From: Neostapfia colusana
Taxonomy: Eukaryota > Streptophyta > Magnoliopsida > Poales > Poaceae
Direction of reading: 5' to 3'
DNA length: 64,000 nt
NCBI GenBank assembly: GCA_030760725.1
Contig: JASWHV010000003.1
Coordinates: 117,770,153 to 117,834,152 of the forward strand
This document shows, in pieces, positions 20,192 to 32,059 of the stretch (position 1 is its first letter; the number at the start of each line of letters is the position of its first letter). The notes beneath the pieces are model-generated. The model ran no database searches. It was given only the letters and a program-made list of their open reading frames with translations, and had not been told where the DNA came from. A program made the position numbers and the translations under genes.

Positions 20192-22790
20192 ACGTTAATG
20201 AAATACTACATGTTAATTTAGATGCAAATGTGAGTTTTAGAGTAAGACTTGTACTATTAGTTCTAGTAACCAGCCTCTAACACCTGGAACTTTGTTTAAG
20301 AATTTAAAGATGAACTGGTGTTGGTGGTTTGGCTTGGACTTAATCACATGGTTAAATGCTAAGTGGTTTTCCCCTTTTTCCATATTAATCCCTTAAGTGG
20401 TTAAACAGGACAGGGGTGATCTAGAGCTCCAATGGAGCTGAGAATTTTTGTGTGAGTTCCTTGTCACAAGAAAACTCTCTGGACCAAACATTAGCACTTT
20501 TCATGGAGTGGTTTGCTCAGAATAATTCTCTTGGCAAATCAGCAAGGAAGAATTTATTCTGAAGTAATACCCCTGTTCATGCTCAATTTAATGAACTACA
20601 ATTTCAATTATAGCTCATAGAGTTTGCATGAATTTTCCTAACATTTTTGGGGTTAAGATTTGCCCAGAACTGAATTTCCAAGTTTTGGAAATTCTCTGAA
20701 AATGTTTCTGTATTCAAATGAACACAGCACCTTCCAATTTGAATTGCTCTGACCAAATCAACTCCAAATGGTCTGAAACTTTTACAGGGGTTTACTAATG
20801 TCCTAAAGAACATTCTGGCAAAATTTGGGGATTTTTGGATGAACCAAACTTCCTCAAAAATTATTTTGCTGAAAAGCTTTAAAGAATTTTCCAGAATTAA
20901 TTAATGGGTTTCATACAAATTGGGTTGTATATCTGGACAGAGCTAGGCAAGATGAATCCAAACCAATTTGAATCACTAAATTTGGAGCTTCCTAGCAAAA
21001 ATTATGGAGCTCTAAAGTTTGGGGAATTTCTGGAATTCAATTAACCGGGAAAAGTTCAAATTTCTGACAGCGGGCCCGGCTCCCACGTGTCATCACCTCG
21101 GCTGCGCCACACGGGGCCACAGGATTATCTTCCGCGTGTTCACAGCCGATCCGGTGTAACAGAAGATCCCCACACTGTGCCGCGAGGGACTGACGAGCGG
21201 GCCCGGCCGGCTCGTCTTCTTCCTCGCGCCCGCCCTTTTTCCCGCGCCGCCCCCTCGCCGGCACACCTCGGCAGCTCGCCGGAACTGGCTTCCCGACCGC
21301 CTCCCGGCCGGAAACTCGCCGCCTGGGCCTATTTTCTCGCGCTGAACACGCTGGTACCGCCTGCTCCGGTCGGCGGTGGCCCTAACCTAGCTGGCGACGG
21401 TGCAGCGGCTCGGACTCCCTTCAGTTATGGCGCCCGGCCATCGTAGCCCACCAAAACCTCGGTGGAAAGACTCTACAGCACCGGGGGATCTCATGGAAGG
21501 TCGACAAGGCCATGCTAGGGCTCGGGGAGAGCTCTAACCTAGTCGTCACCATGAGCCCGACCTTTCCCGCTATAACCGCGGCTGGAAAACCGGGAAATAC
21601 GCCGGCTACAGCCAAAATTTAAGCTAGGGTTGAGGAGCAAACTTGGGCGCCATCAAGTCTAGCTCCTGTGTGTGCAGTTTGATAAACTCTAAGCAATCAT
21701 ACGTCGGGAATTTGTGGGTTTCTTACCCGAGGGTAGTTCTGCACCGGTTGGAGATGTTTTGCGAAATTCGCCGGCGATGATCGGTCCCTGGTTCTAGGCT
21801 TCGGGGTTGAGCAGCGTGGAGTCTAGGCGCGTCCAAAACTGCTCCTTCTTGGTCGTGACAAGTCTTCTGCCGAGCTGCCCACGGGAGCACCTTTGCTCGG
21901 TTCTTCCCGGCGGCCACGAAAATGTTGTTTTGCTCGGTTTGTAGTGGCTCAACTCGACCGGAAATGATGCGGGGAGTGCGTGGGAGGTCTGGGAATGCTG
22001 GTTTGCTGCGCTGCCGATGCTTTCACGCGAGCTGCGATCGCTCCGAGCGAGTTTTTGCGATGGCGGCGGCGTCTCGGTCCTTTGACGATGAGAAGGAAGG
22101 GTCGGCGTCTCGCTATGCCGTGGCTCGCTGAGCGCGGCTGGGAGTTAAGGCACCCCCACGAGGAGCTCGCCAGCGCATGAAATCCAGCAGGAGGTGGCGT
22201 CCGGCTCCCCCCCAGCGGTGTCGCTCGGTGCTTCTCCCGGTGGAGTGCAACCCGATCACATTGCTTAGGGATTAAGCCAACTAAGTCCTATGACATGTGG
22301 GCCCCACTGGCCAGTGCCCTACCACTTCTCAAAAGATCTCCAAAACTTGATAAATGATGAATTCAAATGTTGGAAATGTCCATCTGAGCTAAATTTGTAT
22401 GGTTAGGCAAATCTCCCTCAAATTCAACTGTATATTTGAATTCTTGGCATATTTGGATCCTTTTGGGAAAAATGGGTAGCAAATCTTTTCAAAAATTATT
22501 GAAACTTTTTCTCCCCACTAAATTGAACCCAAGGAATCCAATTATGCCCTTTGCTCCTTGTTTTAGCTGCTGCAATCATGAATTTGAATGCAACAGTTTG
22601 AAATTTCCCTCCCATGTGTGATCATATGTGTATAAACTCTACTTTGTGAAAGTGAAGACTTTCCCCTCTAATTACTCCTTTGATGGAGGTTACTTGCTCT
22701 TCACAACATTTCACAATCTATCCACAACAAAACTGTGGTGTTGTGAGGTGCAGAAAAGTTTTTGCATGTCCCTTTTTTTGGGCTTTTACA

Positions 22791-22795
22791 GAAAA
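22791..22795. repeat. E2 target-site duplication, right copy (GAAAA)
   Basis: It matches 8221-8225 exactly and directly follows the E2 5' LTR start. Confidence 0.9.
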
Positions 22796-24062
22796 CCCCT
22801 GTGCACAGCGTATTTCCAGGTTTTCCGACGGCGGCTTTATCGGGAAGCATCGGGCACACGGTGAGACCCACCTTGGAGCTATTTCCGGGCCTTTCCACCA
22901 CCATGCCAAGCTTCCTGAGCCACCGCTGGTTCTGTAGAGCCACTCCACCAAGCTTTTGGCAGGCTAGCACGTCGGACCGACGTCGCCGAACTCTTCCCGA
23001 GCAGCCGCACCGTCGCGGGCTCGGTTAGAGCCAACGTCGAGGTGGGAAAACCCTCCCAACGTGTTCAGCGCACAAACTTAGGGGCTGGAAGTGACTTAGA
23101 GCACGGGAGCTGACCGGACGATCGAGTTAAGCGGTGCTCCGGCGACCTCGGCGGCGCTCCCGCGCGGGAGGCGTGAGGTAGATGACGACCAGGGCCGGGC
23201 CCGCTGTCAGTGGGAGGAAACCGGGGGATTGGATCGTCTGTGGGCATGGATCAGCTGTTGCAGCACGGGAATTAAACCTGTAGCCCTGTGTGTCGTCTGT
23301 TCAGCACACGACACGTGTTCCCTTGGACCCACAGGCAGATTTGAACATTTCCCCGATTTTCAGATTTAGTTCAAACTTCAAACCCACATAACTTTGGCTA
23401 GGAAACTGCAAATTGAGTGAACCAAATTTTGTTGGATTCAGCTCTATGGGTACTTTCCAACAAATCAAGTTTCACTTTATGAAAATCCTTATTCTCCAGA
23501 ATTAATTCTTCAAAAATTAAACTGTTTAGAATTTTAACTGGAGAACCCTTTGGAGGAAAATTATGAAATTTTGCTGGGATGTTCACCAAAATATCCCGGA
23601 GCTACCATAAAAATTTCAGATACATTTGAGCTCATTTGATCCACCTAATAGTGTGATTAATAAAACTGTTCCAGAGAAAATGGAAAATGTCCAGAAACAT
23701 TTTCAGAATTTCTCTGAAATTGTTTAGCTCATATCTTTAGCTTGGAACCTTCAAATTAAGTGAAAACAACTCCATTAGAACCCTCTGAAAATATAGTTTT
23801 CAGAAAGTCATGGCTTGCTCCATGAAAACCCCTAGAACACCCTAGGATCTCCAATTAAAGCCAAGTACACAATTATTTGTGGAGAGCTCAAATGAGCTTT
23901 GCTGCAAATGAAACTTTGCCAAGTCGCTGTTTTGGTTGTATCCAACTCACAGTAAAAATTTCAGAGTCATTGGGCATGTCTAGCAGGACTTATAGTCTTC
24001 ACAAATTCAACTTCGATTCAAATGCATTCAAATTGATACATATACATATATATCTCATGTAG

Positions 24063-24142
24063 TCGCTAAGGTTGAGGAGGAGCCCGAAGTCTTAGACTTC
24101 ATCACTCCTGAGGAGCAGCTAGCCTACGACCAAGACAGCAAG
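24063..24142 (+). other. Acidic exon A of the LTR-borne split ORF, E1 3' LTR
   Basis: After ATGTAG it reads AKVEEEPEVLDFITPEEQL then AYDQDSK, up to donor-like AAG|GCAAGC. It is clearly related to the E2 and E5 exons (pattern VE-acid-x-P-E-x-L-D). Here the frame is one base out of phase with exon B, so this old copy may be frameshifted. Confidence 0.4.
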
Positions 24143-24329
24143 GCAAGCTCCGGTTTGCATTAACTATTTTTACAAATTTTACTGTTTTGAGAAATTAATT
24201 TGAGCACTCACTTAACTTTTGCATTAGAGTCTTGTTTGGAAACCCAAATGCATATCAAAGAAAACCCTGGGTTGGGCTTAGGTGTTGAAACCTCGTTTAG
24301 CTACTGCAATGCTAAGATTCGGTACAAGT

Positions 24330-24349
24330 CGAGTAGTTGGAACTACTCG
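24330..24349 (+). promoter_or_regulatory. Conserved LTR stem-loop, E1 3' LTR
   Basis: CGAGTAG-TTGGAA-CTACTCG, a perfect 7-bp stem with a 6-nt loop. Confidence 0.6.
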
Positions 24350-25223
24350 CGAGAATAGGCTAGAGGCACACTACTCGGGTAAAAGTAGCAAATGAAACAC
24401 ATGGCAAGAAAAATGAGACCGAGCGGGGAGTAAGGGCAGCAAGACGTTGGGGCCTGGGTGTCATAGCTCTGCTTGTGTCGATTAAGGACTGAGCCGTGTG
24501 CGGGCCTGTTTAAAAAGCTAGAACAGTACCGAAGACCTACTGGGTATATGGGAACCGGGAAACCGATGTAACTCGGGTAGCTGGGTATTGAGGCATTGCT
24601 TGTCATCCAGAGGGTACGTTGAGAGATTGAGGTGTAAATCGGCTGGCGGCACTGCAGATGCGTGCGCAGAGACCTCTTGCTCGGGACGATAGGACCTGTT
24701 CAATATTTGGCTGACGGGTGAAAGGTGGTTGTGTACGACGTACGTGATAGTTGCTGTAGGCAACATCGAGTACGGGCATACGTGACGGGTTATTCGGGTA
24801 ACGCTGCAGGTGTAAATCGATTATAATCACCGTCTCTCGCGATCAGTGAGTACCACTTGTTCACTGTATCATGACATAGAAATAACAGGCTAGATACATG
24901 CAAAAAGTTTGCTGATTTGAAAGCTATACATTGAATGTTAATTACTTGCTGTAGATTAGAGCTAATTAAAGTTCTTTTCGACCTTGGGCAAAGTACATGA
25001 GAGAAATATGTTTCTTGTTTGATTGCGGCTCTCTGATGTGCCTTAGCGTAAGGTTCTCCACAACTTGCTGAAACTTGAAAGTAAGGTTCAAATAATTAGG
25101 CGTCCTTGCAACTTATTTACATCATATACCCCAAACCCCTCATGTAGAAGTTTCATGTATAGGAGAGACGGGTCAGACTTGCTGAGCCATCGTGCTCACT
25201 GCTTGTGTTTGAAGCTTTTCCAG

Positions 25224-25312
25224 GGGTTTATGAGGAAGGGACTATCGAGGAGGAGACAGAACCCCAAGAGGGAAACCACGTCGAGTGGCAGTCGTGCACG
25301 CCGCCGTGTTAG
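25224..25312 (+). other. Acidic exon B of the LTR-borne split ORF, E1 3' LTR
   Basis: It follows TTTTCCAG and, after two bases, reads VYEEGTIEEETEPQEGN and ends VEWQSCTPPC-stop (TAG at 25310-25312). Its 89 nt is 2 modulo 3, as in the other families. AATAAA lies about 120 nt downstream. Confidence 0.4.
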
Positions 25313-25433
25313 TGTGCGTGTGTGCTAGCGGGGATACGTTCACGGGCTGAACGTGAACTCGATGCGTAGTCTACGCTCGTGAGTGTAGACTGAACATTCT
25401 TTTTTGTAAAAATGTTCATAAACTCGTTTATGT

Positions 25434-25439
25434 AATAAA
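25434..25439 (+). terminator. Poly(A) signal in the E1 3' LTR
   Basis: AATAAA, 102 nt before the LTR end. The solo LTR has the same spacing. Confidence 0.55.
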
Positions 25440-25541
25440 ACTTCGCTTCCGCTTTGTATCTTTGATATGCGTTATCTGGTGCTGTGCTACGCATCACCCC
25501 TCAGCGTGATCCTGGCTCGACGAGGCCGTGGGGCTGTGTCA

Positions 25542-27457
25542 CAGAGCCGCATTGGGAATAGCACGAAAAGATCCTATTTTGAAAACTTAGAAGTAGTCGA
25601 GTGAGGATTAGTCACTATGCCCACATAAGGTCTATTATAGTAGTAGATATTAAGGTGGAAAAGCTAACTTATGTGTTATACATTCTGTAACGACACTCCG
25701 ACGTCAGCTAAGAGGTAAGATACGCCACCGCAGGCAGATCAATTGCGGTAAGCTCGCCATACGAGCAATGGTATGGAACGGTTTACCATGGCTTGGCACG
25801 GTAGTTAATATGAGTCTCCGAACCTTCTCATGGTTCTGAGAGCATATGAAAATGCTGATCTCCAGCATGCTTTAGGCAAAAGTGAGAATACCCATCGTGT
25901 GGTTAGCAACACGATAGTATGCAACCCTTGAACGTTCAATGTTCAAAGGGCCATACGCAGCGCTCGCCATCGGCGTGCCTCAACGGTCATGAGGCAGTAG
26001 GTGGTATCCGTTGGGTTCATAAAATTCCCAACCGTGACGACCCGTTCGCGCTCTACTCGGGTTCCTTTCGTGTGGTGTGAAAACACGACCATGTACCTTG
26101 AGACGTGGCTTGACTCAAGGACGATCTGCATGGCAACGATACGGACCGTATGTTTCTACTATGATATGGACCTGCCTGAAATGTAAAAACCTTTCTGTGC
26201 ACCATTACTGTGTGCTCTTCTGCAGGTACATTAACCACGTTAGTGTATTTAGAAATCGTTTATGAGTGACGATCTTAGTTCCACCATTCGGCACATTTAT
26301 GCCGGAATACCGGCTTAGGATTTTTCTTTGGTGAGGAAATGCAGTACCGAGATGAGTATTAGTTGCATAAAAAGGATATTTTCAATGAAAAGAGTCAAAA
26401 TGAAGTTTAGGATTCCATTTAGGTGTTATTGAACTTATAGTCAATGGGGAGTATAGATTCAATTTCAAATTCTTAGGAACAACCTCCCCTATTTTCGGCA
26501 GAAATTTTGTTGAATTTAAACTGGGTATAACATAGGATTGATTGAACCAATGGAGGTGTGGGATAATATTCTGGAACAGTTGTGAAGTCCTCTACAACTT
26601 TTCTGTAGAGCTCCAGAACAAAATCTCCCTCCGAACGGATGAAAATTTCAGATGAGTATGCACTGTCCAGAAACAGGGCAGACCAAAAATGCTCTCTGGA
26701 ATTTTTTGTATTTCGATCACTACTTCTTGTAGAAAAATTTCTAAGGGTCAAGTAAGATACCATTAAAAGTGTAGGAAATGTTCTACAACTTTTTAGTTCA
26801 GTGTTTTCCTAGATTGGGGGCAGAAATAGTTGGAATTTTGTGTACAAAACAGCCCCTTGTAAAGGAGGTGCTGTCAAAATTTCTGAGAAAAATTCTGTCA
26901 ACTTGTAGAAATCATAAACCATAAACTCGGAAGGATATGGAGGCAAATAAATACAATCTGGATGCCTTTTTGAGTCTACTACAATTTTGTTGTTTAACTC
27001 CAGTCCAGGTTTTTCCTCCAAGGTGGCCAAAACAGTTGAATTCTTCTTACTGGTATGCTGGACCAGAAGCTGGAGAGGGAAGACCATGTTGAAGTTTTTC
27101 AACCAAAACATTTTGTTTCACATTTCGATATCCAGTGGCTGTTGTAAAACAGTGAGTTGGAGTCAAAAATTTTATGCATTCAACATATCACTTCGAGCGA
27201 GGACATATTTGGGTCCAGTACAATAGCGAGGAATTACGCATGCTAACACACTTAACATCCCGTGGCGACCCACGATGGTCGAAATGAACTTTTAATCCAT
27301 AAAGTCATTACTTTGGAACTCGATCGTGTGACATGGTCCATGGATGTATATGTTGTATAAATGGTATACTTTATCCATATGTGTGAGAGTTATGCGTATT
27401 ATTTATTCCATTCTCGCACTACTATTGTATAGACTGGATGAAGTAATCAAACATGTG
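25542..27457 (+). other. E3 untranslated leader
   Basis: GAGCCGCATTGGGAATAGC corresponds to the sequence just inside the primer site of E5 (50831-50855 on its strand), but the TGGTAT half of the primer site is absent. About 1.9 kb of leader aligns in outline with 48917-50850 of E5. No gene is recognised in it. Confidence 0.65.
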
Positions 27458-27485
27458 CTGATCGTTTGAATGGTATGAATGCAGA
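27458..27485 (+). promoter_or_regulatory. Putative branch point and 3' splice site before E3 gag
   Basis: CTGAT (27458-27462) is followed by GAATGCAG ending at 27484, one base before the gag ATG at 27486. Confidence 0.4.
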
Positions 27486-28950
27486 ATGGTGCGTACACGT
27501 TCAATGCAAGAGGAGGGAGGTCCAAGTAAGGTTCGTGGTGATGAGTCTCCACCTCCGGAGCAATCCACATCCTCCACCACCAGAACTTCCAAGAAATCTT
27601 GCGGAGGTCCTCGCCACAGTACTCGGCTCGCGCGACAAGCAAACCGAGTTGCTGCGGATGCTGGTGCAGCAGAATGCGTCCCATCCAGGAGGACACCAAG
27701 ACAATGGGAAACGCCAGCCCCAACAAAGTTCATATTCGGACTTCCTGGCTACCCATCCACCGGTCTTTACGGAGGCCGAAGACCCTTTGGAGGTGGAAAG
27801 CTTCATCTGCAATCTCGAGGCAAAGTTCGGTTTACTACGGTGCACCTAACACCAGAAGGCGCTGTATGCAGCGCAACAGCTTCAAGGGGAAGCCGGTACA
27901 TGGTGGGCGAACTACATCGCCTCATTATGGGCTGTCCATGCCGTCACATGGATGGAGCTCCGAGAGGCGTTCTGCGCCTTTCATATACCTCCCAGGGTTA
28001 TCGAGAGGAAGCTCCAGGAGTTTCTGGAGCTGAAACAAGGCGAGAGGAGTACTCATGAGTACTCCAGAGCATTCAACTGGCTGGCGCAATATGCGCCAGA
28101 ATTTGCGGGAACGGAGGAACAGAAGAGAAACTCGTTCTTCCGGGGCCTGAATTTCAAAATGAAGGTCCATCTCGCTCAAAGCAATCACGGCACATTCAAC
28201 GACCTTGTCAATGCCCCGATTTTACAAGAAAATGCTCAGCGTGAGCGCGGTTCTGATAAGAGGAAACGCAGCGCGCTGGCAAGCAGCAGTGGTGGGGCGC
28301 CACAAAAATACCACGTGTTGTATCGCTCACCATCCGGTCAGAGATGACAGCCACCGGCGCGACCACCTCAGTTTCACGGTCGACAATATAATGCGCCAAG
28401 CTTCCGACCGTCATATCCACCACAGCAACAGCAAAGGATGGTCCGGTGTGCGCCTCCGTTTCAACCACGTGCACCGGGATTCCATCCTCAATTCGGAGGG
28501 ACACCGACACCCAACACGTGCTTGACGTGTGGACGTGCCAGGCATATTGCCAAGGACTGCCCCGAGCAGCGACAGGGCAGGGGTGTAGAAAAGTATCAGG
28601 GTGCAAATCAGCCCCGCAACCAGCCCAAGAAACCAGCACCAAAACCCGGCAACGTCCACCACTTAGCCATCAAAGACGTGCTGGAAGGCGAACCTGTCCT
28701 CACAGGTACGTTTTCTTATTTAGATCATCCCATAGTCATACTTTTTGACTCCGGTGCCACCCATAATTTCATAAGTCAATCTTATGTTATGAAATATCAA
28801 TTGCCTATCATTCCCACAAATAGTCCATAATTGATATGCTCTCCGGGTGGGAAAATAACAGCTGATAGGATGGTCTATAGAGCACCATTATAATTGGGTG
28901 CGAATCTATACCCAACTTCTCTAATTATGTTAGAGAGTCAAAAACTCGAT
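27486..28950 (+). pseudogene. E3 gag and protease, broken
   Basis: It starts MVRTRSMQEEGGPSKVRGDE. A frameshift near 27555 moves into the frame of PPPELPRNLAEVLATVLGS, which holds the rest. In-frame stops lie at about 27847, 28345 (a Trp), 28828 and 28890. The knuckle CLTCGRARHIAKDC is intact and the protease motif LFDSGATHNFIS is intact near 28745. The same region in E5 is closely similar, so the two are one family. Confidence 0.87.
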
Positions 28951-30500
28951 GTCATTTTAGGAATGTCATGGCTACATTGCCGTGGTGCTGTTGTTGACAT
29001 CATTCCACTTGTGGTTCAGTTAAACTCTCCACTTCATGAACTACATACTCTCATTCTTGACTGTTCGGTTCAAGAAGTCCCAGCCACATATAACACGGAA
29101 GCCATAAATCTAGATGATATTCGTGTGGTCCGTGAATACTCGGACGTGTTTCCGAATGATCTCCCGGGCATGCCACCCGAAAGGGATGTCGAGTTCAAGA
29201 TCGAACTTGTACCGGGGACGACACCGATATCACGGAGACTGTACAAGATAGATCCGAATGAGCTAGCTGAATTGAAGGAGCAGCTCAATGATCTGATAAG
29301 TAAAGGTTTCATTCGACCAATTTCCTCGCAGTGGGGATGCTCGGTGCTGTTTGTGAAAAAGAAGGATGAAACCTTGAGGTTGTGTGTGGACTACCGACCT
29401 CTCAACGCCGTCATCATCAAGAATAAATATCCACTGCCCTGTATTGATATTCTATTCGATCAACTTGTTGGTGCGAGTGTATTTTCGAAGATGGATCTTC
29501 GCTCTGGATATCATCAAATAAAGATCCAAGCAAAGGATATCCCGAAGATGGCCTTCTCGACGAGATATGGGCTGTATGAATACCACGTCATGTCCTTTGG
29601 TCTCACCAACGCCCTGGCACATTTCATGTATCTCATGAACTCAGTGTTCATGCCGGAGTTGGACAAGTTCGTTGTGATTTTTATCGACGACATCTTGGTT
29701 TATTCCAAGTCTGAAGAAGAACACGCTGAACACATGCATATCGTGCTTCAACGATTGTTAGACCACAAGCTTTATGCCAAGTTCAGCAAGTGCAAGTTTT
29801 GGATCAGCCAAGTGCCATTTCTTGGTTATATTATTTCTGCAGAAGGCATTGCAGTTGATCCAAGCAAAATCGAACAAGTGCTGAAATGGAAGTCCCTCAC
29901 ATCTGTCCATGAAGTCAGGAGTTTCCTCGGTTTAGCAGGATATTATCGGAGATTCATCCCAAGCTTCTCCAAGCTTGCTAAGCCGATGACAGAATTGTTG
30001 AAGAAGGGGATCAAATATGTTTGGGTCTCAGCTTGTGAAGGAGCTTTCCAAACATTTGTGTAGCATCTTACAACAGACCCGGTGTTAGCTCAACCGGATA
30101 CGACCAAGACCTTTGACGTATATTGTAATCCGTCCTGCATCGGGCTTGGCTGTGTATTGATGCAAGGAGGAAGAGTGGTCGCCTATGGCTCACATCAACT
30201 TCATAACCACGAGCAGAATTATCTGACTCATGATCTTGAGCTCGCTTCAGTGGTGTTGGCATTGAAAATGGGGAGGCGCTATTTACTAGGGAACTTAGTG
30301 CATCTTTACACCGACCACAAGAGTCTGAAATATATATTCACTCAAAAGGACTTGAATATGTGGCAACGGAGATGGCTAGAACTGATCAAAGACTATGAGA
30401 TCAAGATTAACTACCATCCCAATAAGGCAAACGTGGTTGCTGATGCCTTATGCCGCAAATCTTACGTCAACCATCTGTCAATCACCCCACCCGAAGAGGA
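28951..30500 (+). pseudogene. E3 reverse transcriptase and RNase H, broken
   Basis: RT is open for 390 codons (to 30063), with YSDVFPNDLPGMPPERD, the KKKDETLRLCVDYRPLN block and catalytic FIDDILVYS near 29680. A TAG at 30061-30063 precedes RNase H. The RNase H motif reads FDVYCNPSC, where the sisters have FDVYCDASG, so the first catalytic Asp is Asn. ELASVVLAL and YTDHKSLKYIF remain. Confidence 0.88.
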
Positions 30501-31998
30501 GGAGCCGAGTTTATACTTGTTCCATATGGGGCAATATATAATCTTGCTCTCGTCCCTACCATACGAGAGGAGATTACGGAAGCTCAGAACAAAGACGTGG
30601 GAATGTCGCACATTCGGAGAAGGATGAGGAATGGAGAAATGAAATGCTTCCGAAGGGATGAACATGACACTCTATGATTCAAACACCATATAGTGGTCCC
30701 CCGTGACATGAAGCTTCGGAAGAAAATCTTGGACAAAACTCATATGTCCAAGTATTCTATTCATCCGGGCAGCAACAAGATGTACCAAGATCTAAAAACC
30801 AGGTTTTGGTGGACGCGGATGAAAAGAGAAATCGCGAAGTACGTATCCGAATGTGATACGTGTCGGCGTGTGAAAGCCGACCATATGCGTAAAGCTAGAC
30901 AGCTGCAAACATTGAACATTTCGGCGTGGAAGTGCAAGGATATCAGCATGGACTTCATAGTCGGGTTACCTCTCACCTCCCACAAGCATGCCTCGATTTG
31001 GGTGATAGTCGATGGACTAACCAAGTTGGCTCATTTTATTCCCGTACATACAGAGTACGTTTCCAAGCAATAAGCGGAGTTGTATATTGCAAGGATTATG
31101 CACTTGCACGGTGTTCCCTGCACAATTATTTCATATCGCGGTGCGCTGTTCGTCGCTCAGTTTTGGGAACAGCTGCATGCGTCATTGGGGACCAAACTAA
31201 TCCAAAGCTCCGCGTATCACCCACAGACGGATGGTCAAACTGAACGGGTGAATCAAGTGCTTGAAGACATTCTACGTGCTTGTGCCATCCACCATGGTAA
31301 AAATTGGGACGATCATTTGCCGTTGGAGGAGTTTTCATATAACAATGGCTATCAAGCTAGCATCAAGATGGCGCCGTATGAAGCTCTCTACGGCCGGAAA
31401 TGTCGCACACCACTCAACTGGTGTGAGTCCGGTGAACGCGTGATATACGGCATTGAACTTGTGAATGAGGATGAAGAACGAGTGCGAGTAATACAAGCCA
31501 ACCTCAAGGCTGCTCAATCTCGTCAGAAGAGCTATGCGGATAAAAGACGCCGTCCTCTCCACTTTGAAATCGAGGACCATGTTTATGTCCGTGTGTCTCC
31601 GATGAAGGGAGTTCATCATTTCAGAGTGAAGGGCAAACTTGCGCCGTGATTCATTGGTCCATTTGCCGTCATTGAAAAATGTGGACCCGTGGCCTATCAC
31701 TTGGAGTTACCGGTGTAGCTCGTGGGAATTCACAACGTCTTCCACATCTCTCAGCTGAAGAAATGCCTCAAACCCTCGGTTGAAATCCGCACTGAAGGTA
31801 TAGAAGTTCTTCAACCGGACCTCACATACTCAGAGTATCCGATCCGGATTATCGATGAAAAGATTCGTGCAACAAGAACCGGACCATATGGTTTTATAAG
31901 GTCTTGTGGTGCAACCATACCGCTGATGAGGCGACATGGGAAAGCGAGGACTATCTAAAGCAAATTATCCGGACTTGCTATCATCGTATACCCGGTAA
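30501..31998 (+). pseudogene. E3 integrase and chromodomain-like tail, broken
   Basis: A frameshift near 30525 and stops at 30675-30677, 31071-31073, 31647-31649 and about 31708 break the frame, with another frameshift near 31880 inside the chromodomain. The zinc region HMSKYSIHPGSNKMYQDL and CDTCRRVKADH is present. The second catalytic position reads ISYRGALF, so Asp is Tyr. TDGQTERVNQVLE is intact. The tail TWESEDYL survives in a shifted frame near 31940. Confidence 0.87.
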
Positions 31999-32025
31999 AG
32001 TTTCCCCACTTTGCTTTTCTTCTGG

Positions 32026-32059
32026 AATCTCGGGACAAGATTCTTTTTAAGGGGGGGGG
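32026..32059 (+). promoter_or_regulatory. E3 polypurine tract with upstream stem-loop
   Basis: AAGGGGGGGGG (32049-32059) precedes the LTR. The upstream inverted repeat AATCTCG-GGA-CAAGATT (32026-32042) has one mismatched pair. Confidence 0.8.

Larger units (their letters stand above)
8226..22790 (-). mobile_element. E2: complete minus-strand gypsy element, youngest by LTR similarity
   Basis: Two LTRs of exactly 4062 bp (8226-12287 and 18729-22790) flank gag-pol, with the primer site inside the right LTR, the polypurine tract inside the left LTR and a GAAAA target duplication. Two sampled stretches of about 240 bp each show three differences between LTRs, roughly 1.3% by eye. It sits inside the E1 3' LTR, so it is younger than E1. 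Despite the young LTRs, gag-pol has two in-frame stops and about three frameshifts. Confidence 0.95.
18729..22790 (-). mobile_element. E2 5' LTR
   Basis: 4062 bp, the same length as the 3' copy, from TGTAAAAGCC (22790) to CCGCCACA (18729). It is followed on the + strand by GAAAA (22791-22795) and then the resumed E1 LTR. It carries the same stem-loop (19892-19912) and exon pair as the other copy. It should contain the element promoter, but I could not place the start site. Confidence 0.95.
1991..25541 (+). mobile_element. E1: Ty3/Gypsy chromovirus-like element, plus strand, damaged, interrupted by E2
   Basis: Gag, protease, RT, RNase H, integrase and a chromodomain-like tail read left to right at 2302-6878. 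A polypurine tract and a 3' LTR starting TGTAAGGGCC follow at 6947. The 3' LTR is split after 8225 by the whole of E2 and resumes at 22796, ending in GTGTCA at 25541. The 5' end is abnormal: no primer site and no recognisable 5' LTR end lie between the E7 LTR and gag. At least four in-frame stops and two frameshifts make it non-functional. Clade placement rests on recalled family motifs. Confidence 0.85.
22796..25541 (+). mobile_element. E1 3' LTR, second part
   Basis: It continues the LTR interrupted at 8225. The GC-rich block (22800-23300) resembles 52320-52700 of the solo LTR. Acidic exon A (24063-24142), the stem-loop (24330-24349), the conserved block (24420-24850), exon B (25224-25312) and AATAAA (25434-25439) follow. 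The end CTGTGTCA at 25541 matches the solo LTR end at 55780. The next bases, CAGAGCCGCATTGGG, are the inner part of a primer-site region belonging to E3. Confidence 0.85.

Noticed and set aside
27501..27845. Antisense ORF across E3 gag
   Set aside because: It is a shadow of the gag frame. The same effect is seen opposite gag in E5 and E2.
28345..31710. Stop codons in E3 as a sign of C-to-T editing
   Set aside because: Stops arise by several change types (for example Lys AAG to TAG, Glu GAA to TAA, Ser TCG to TAG), so there is no consistent C-to-T or G-to-A bias.
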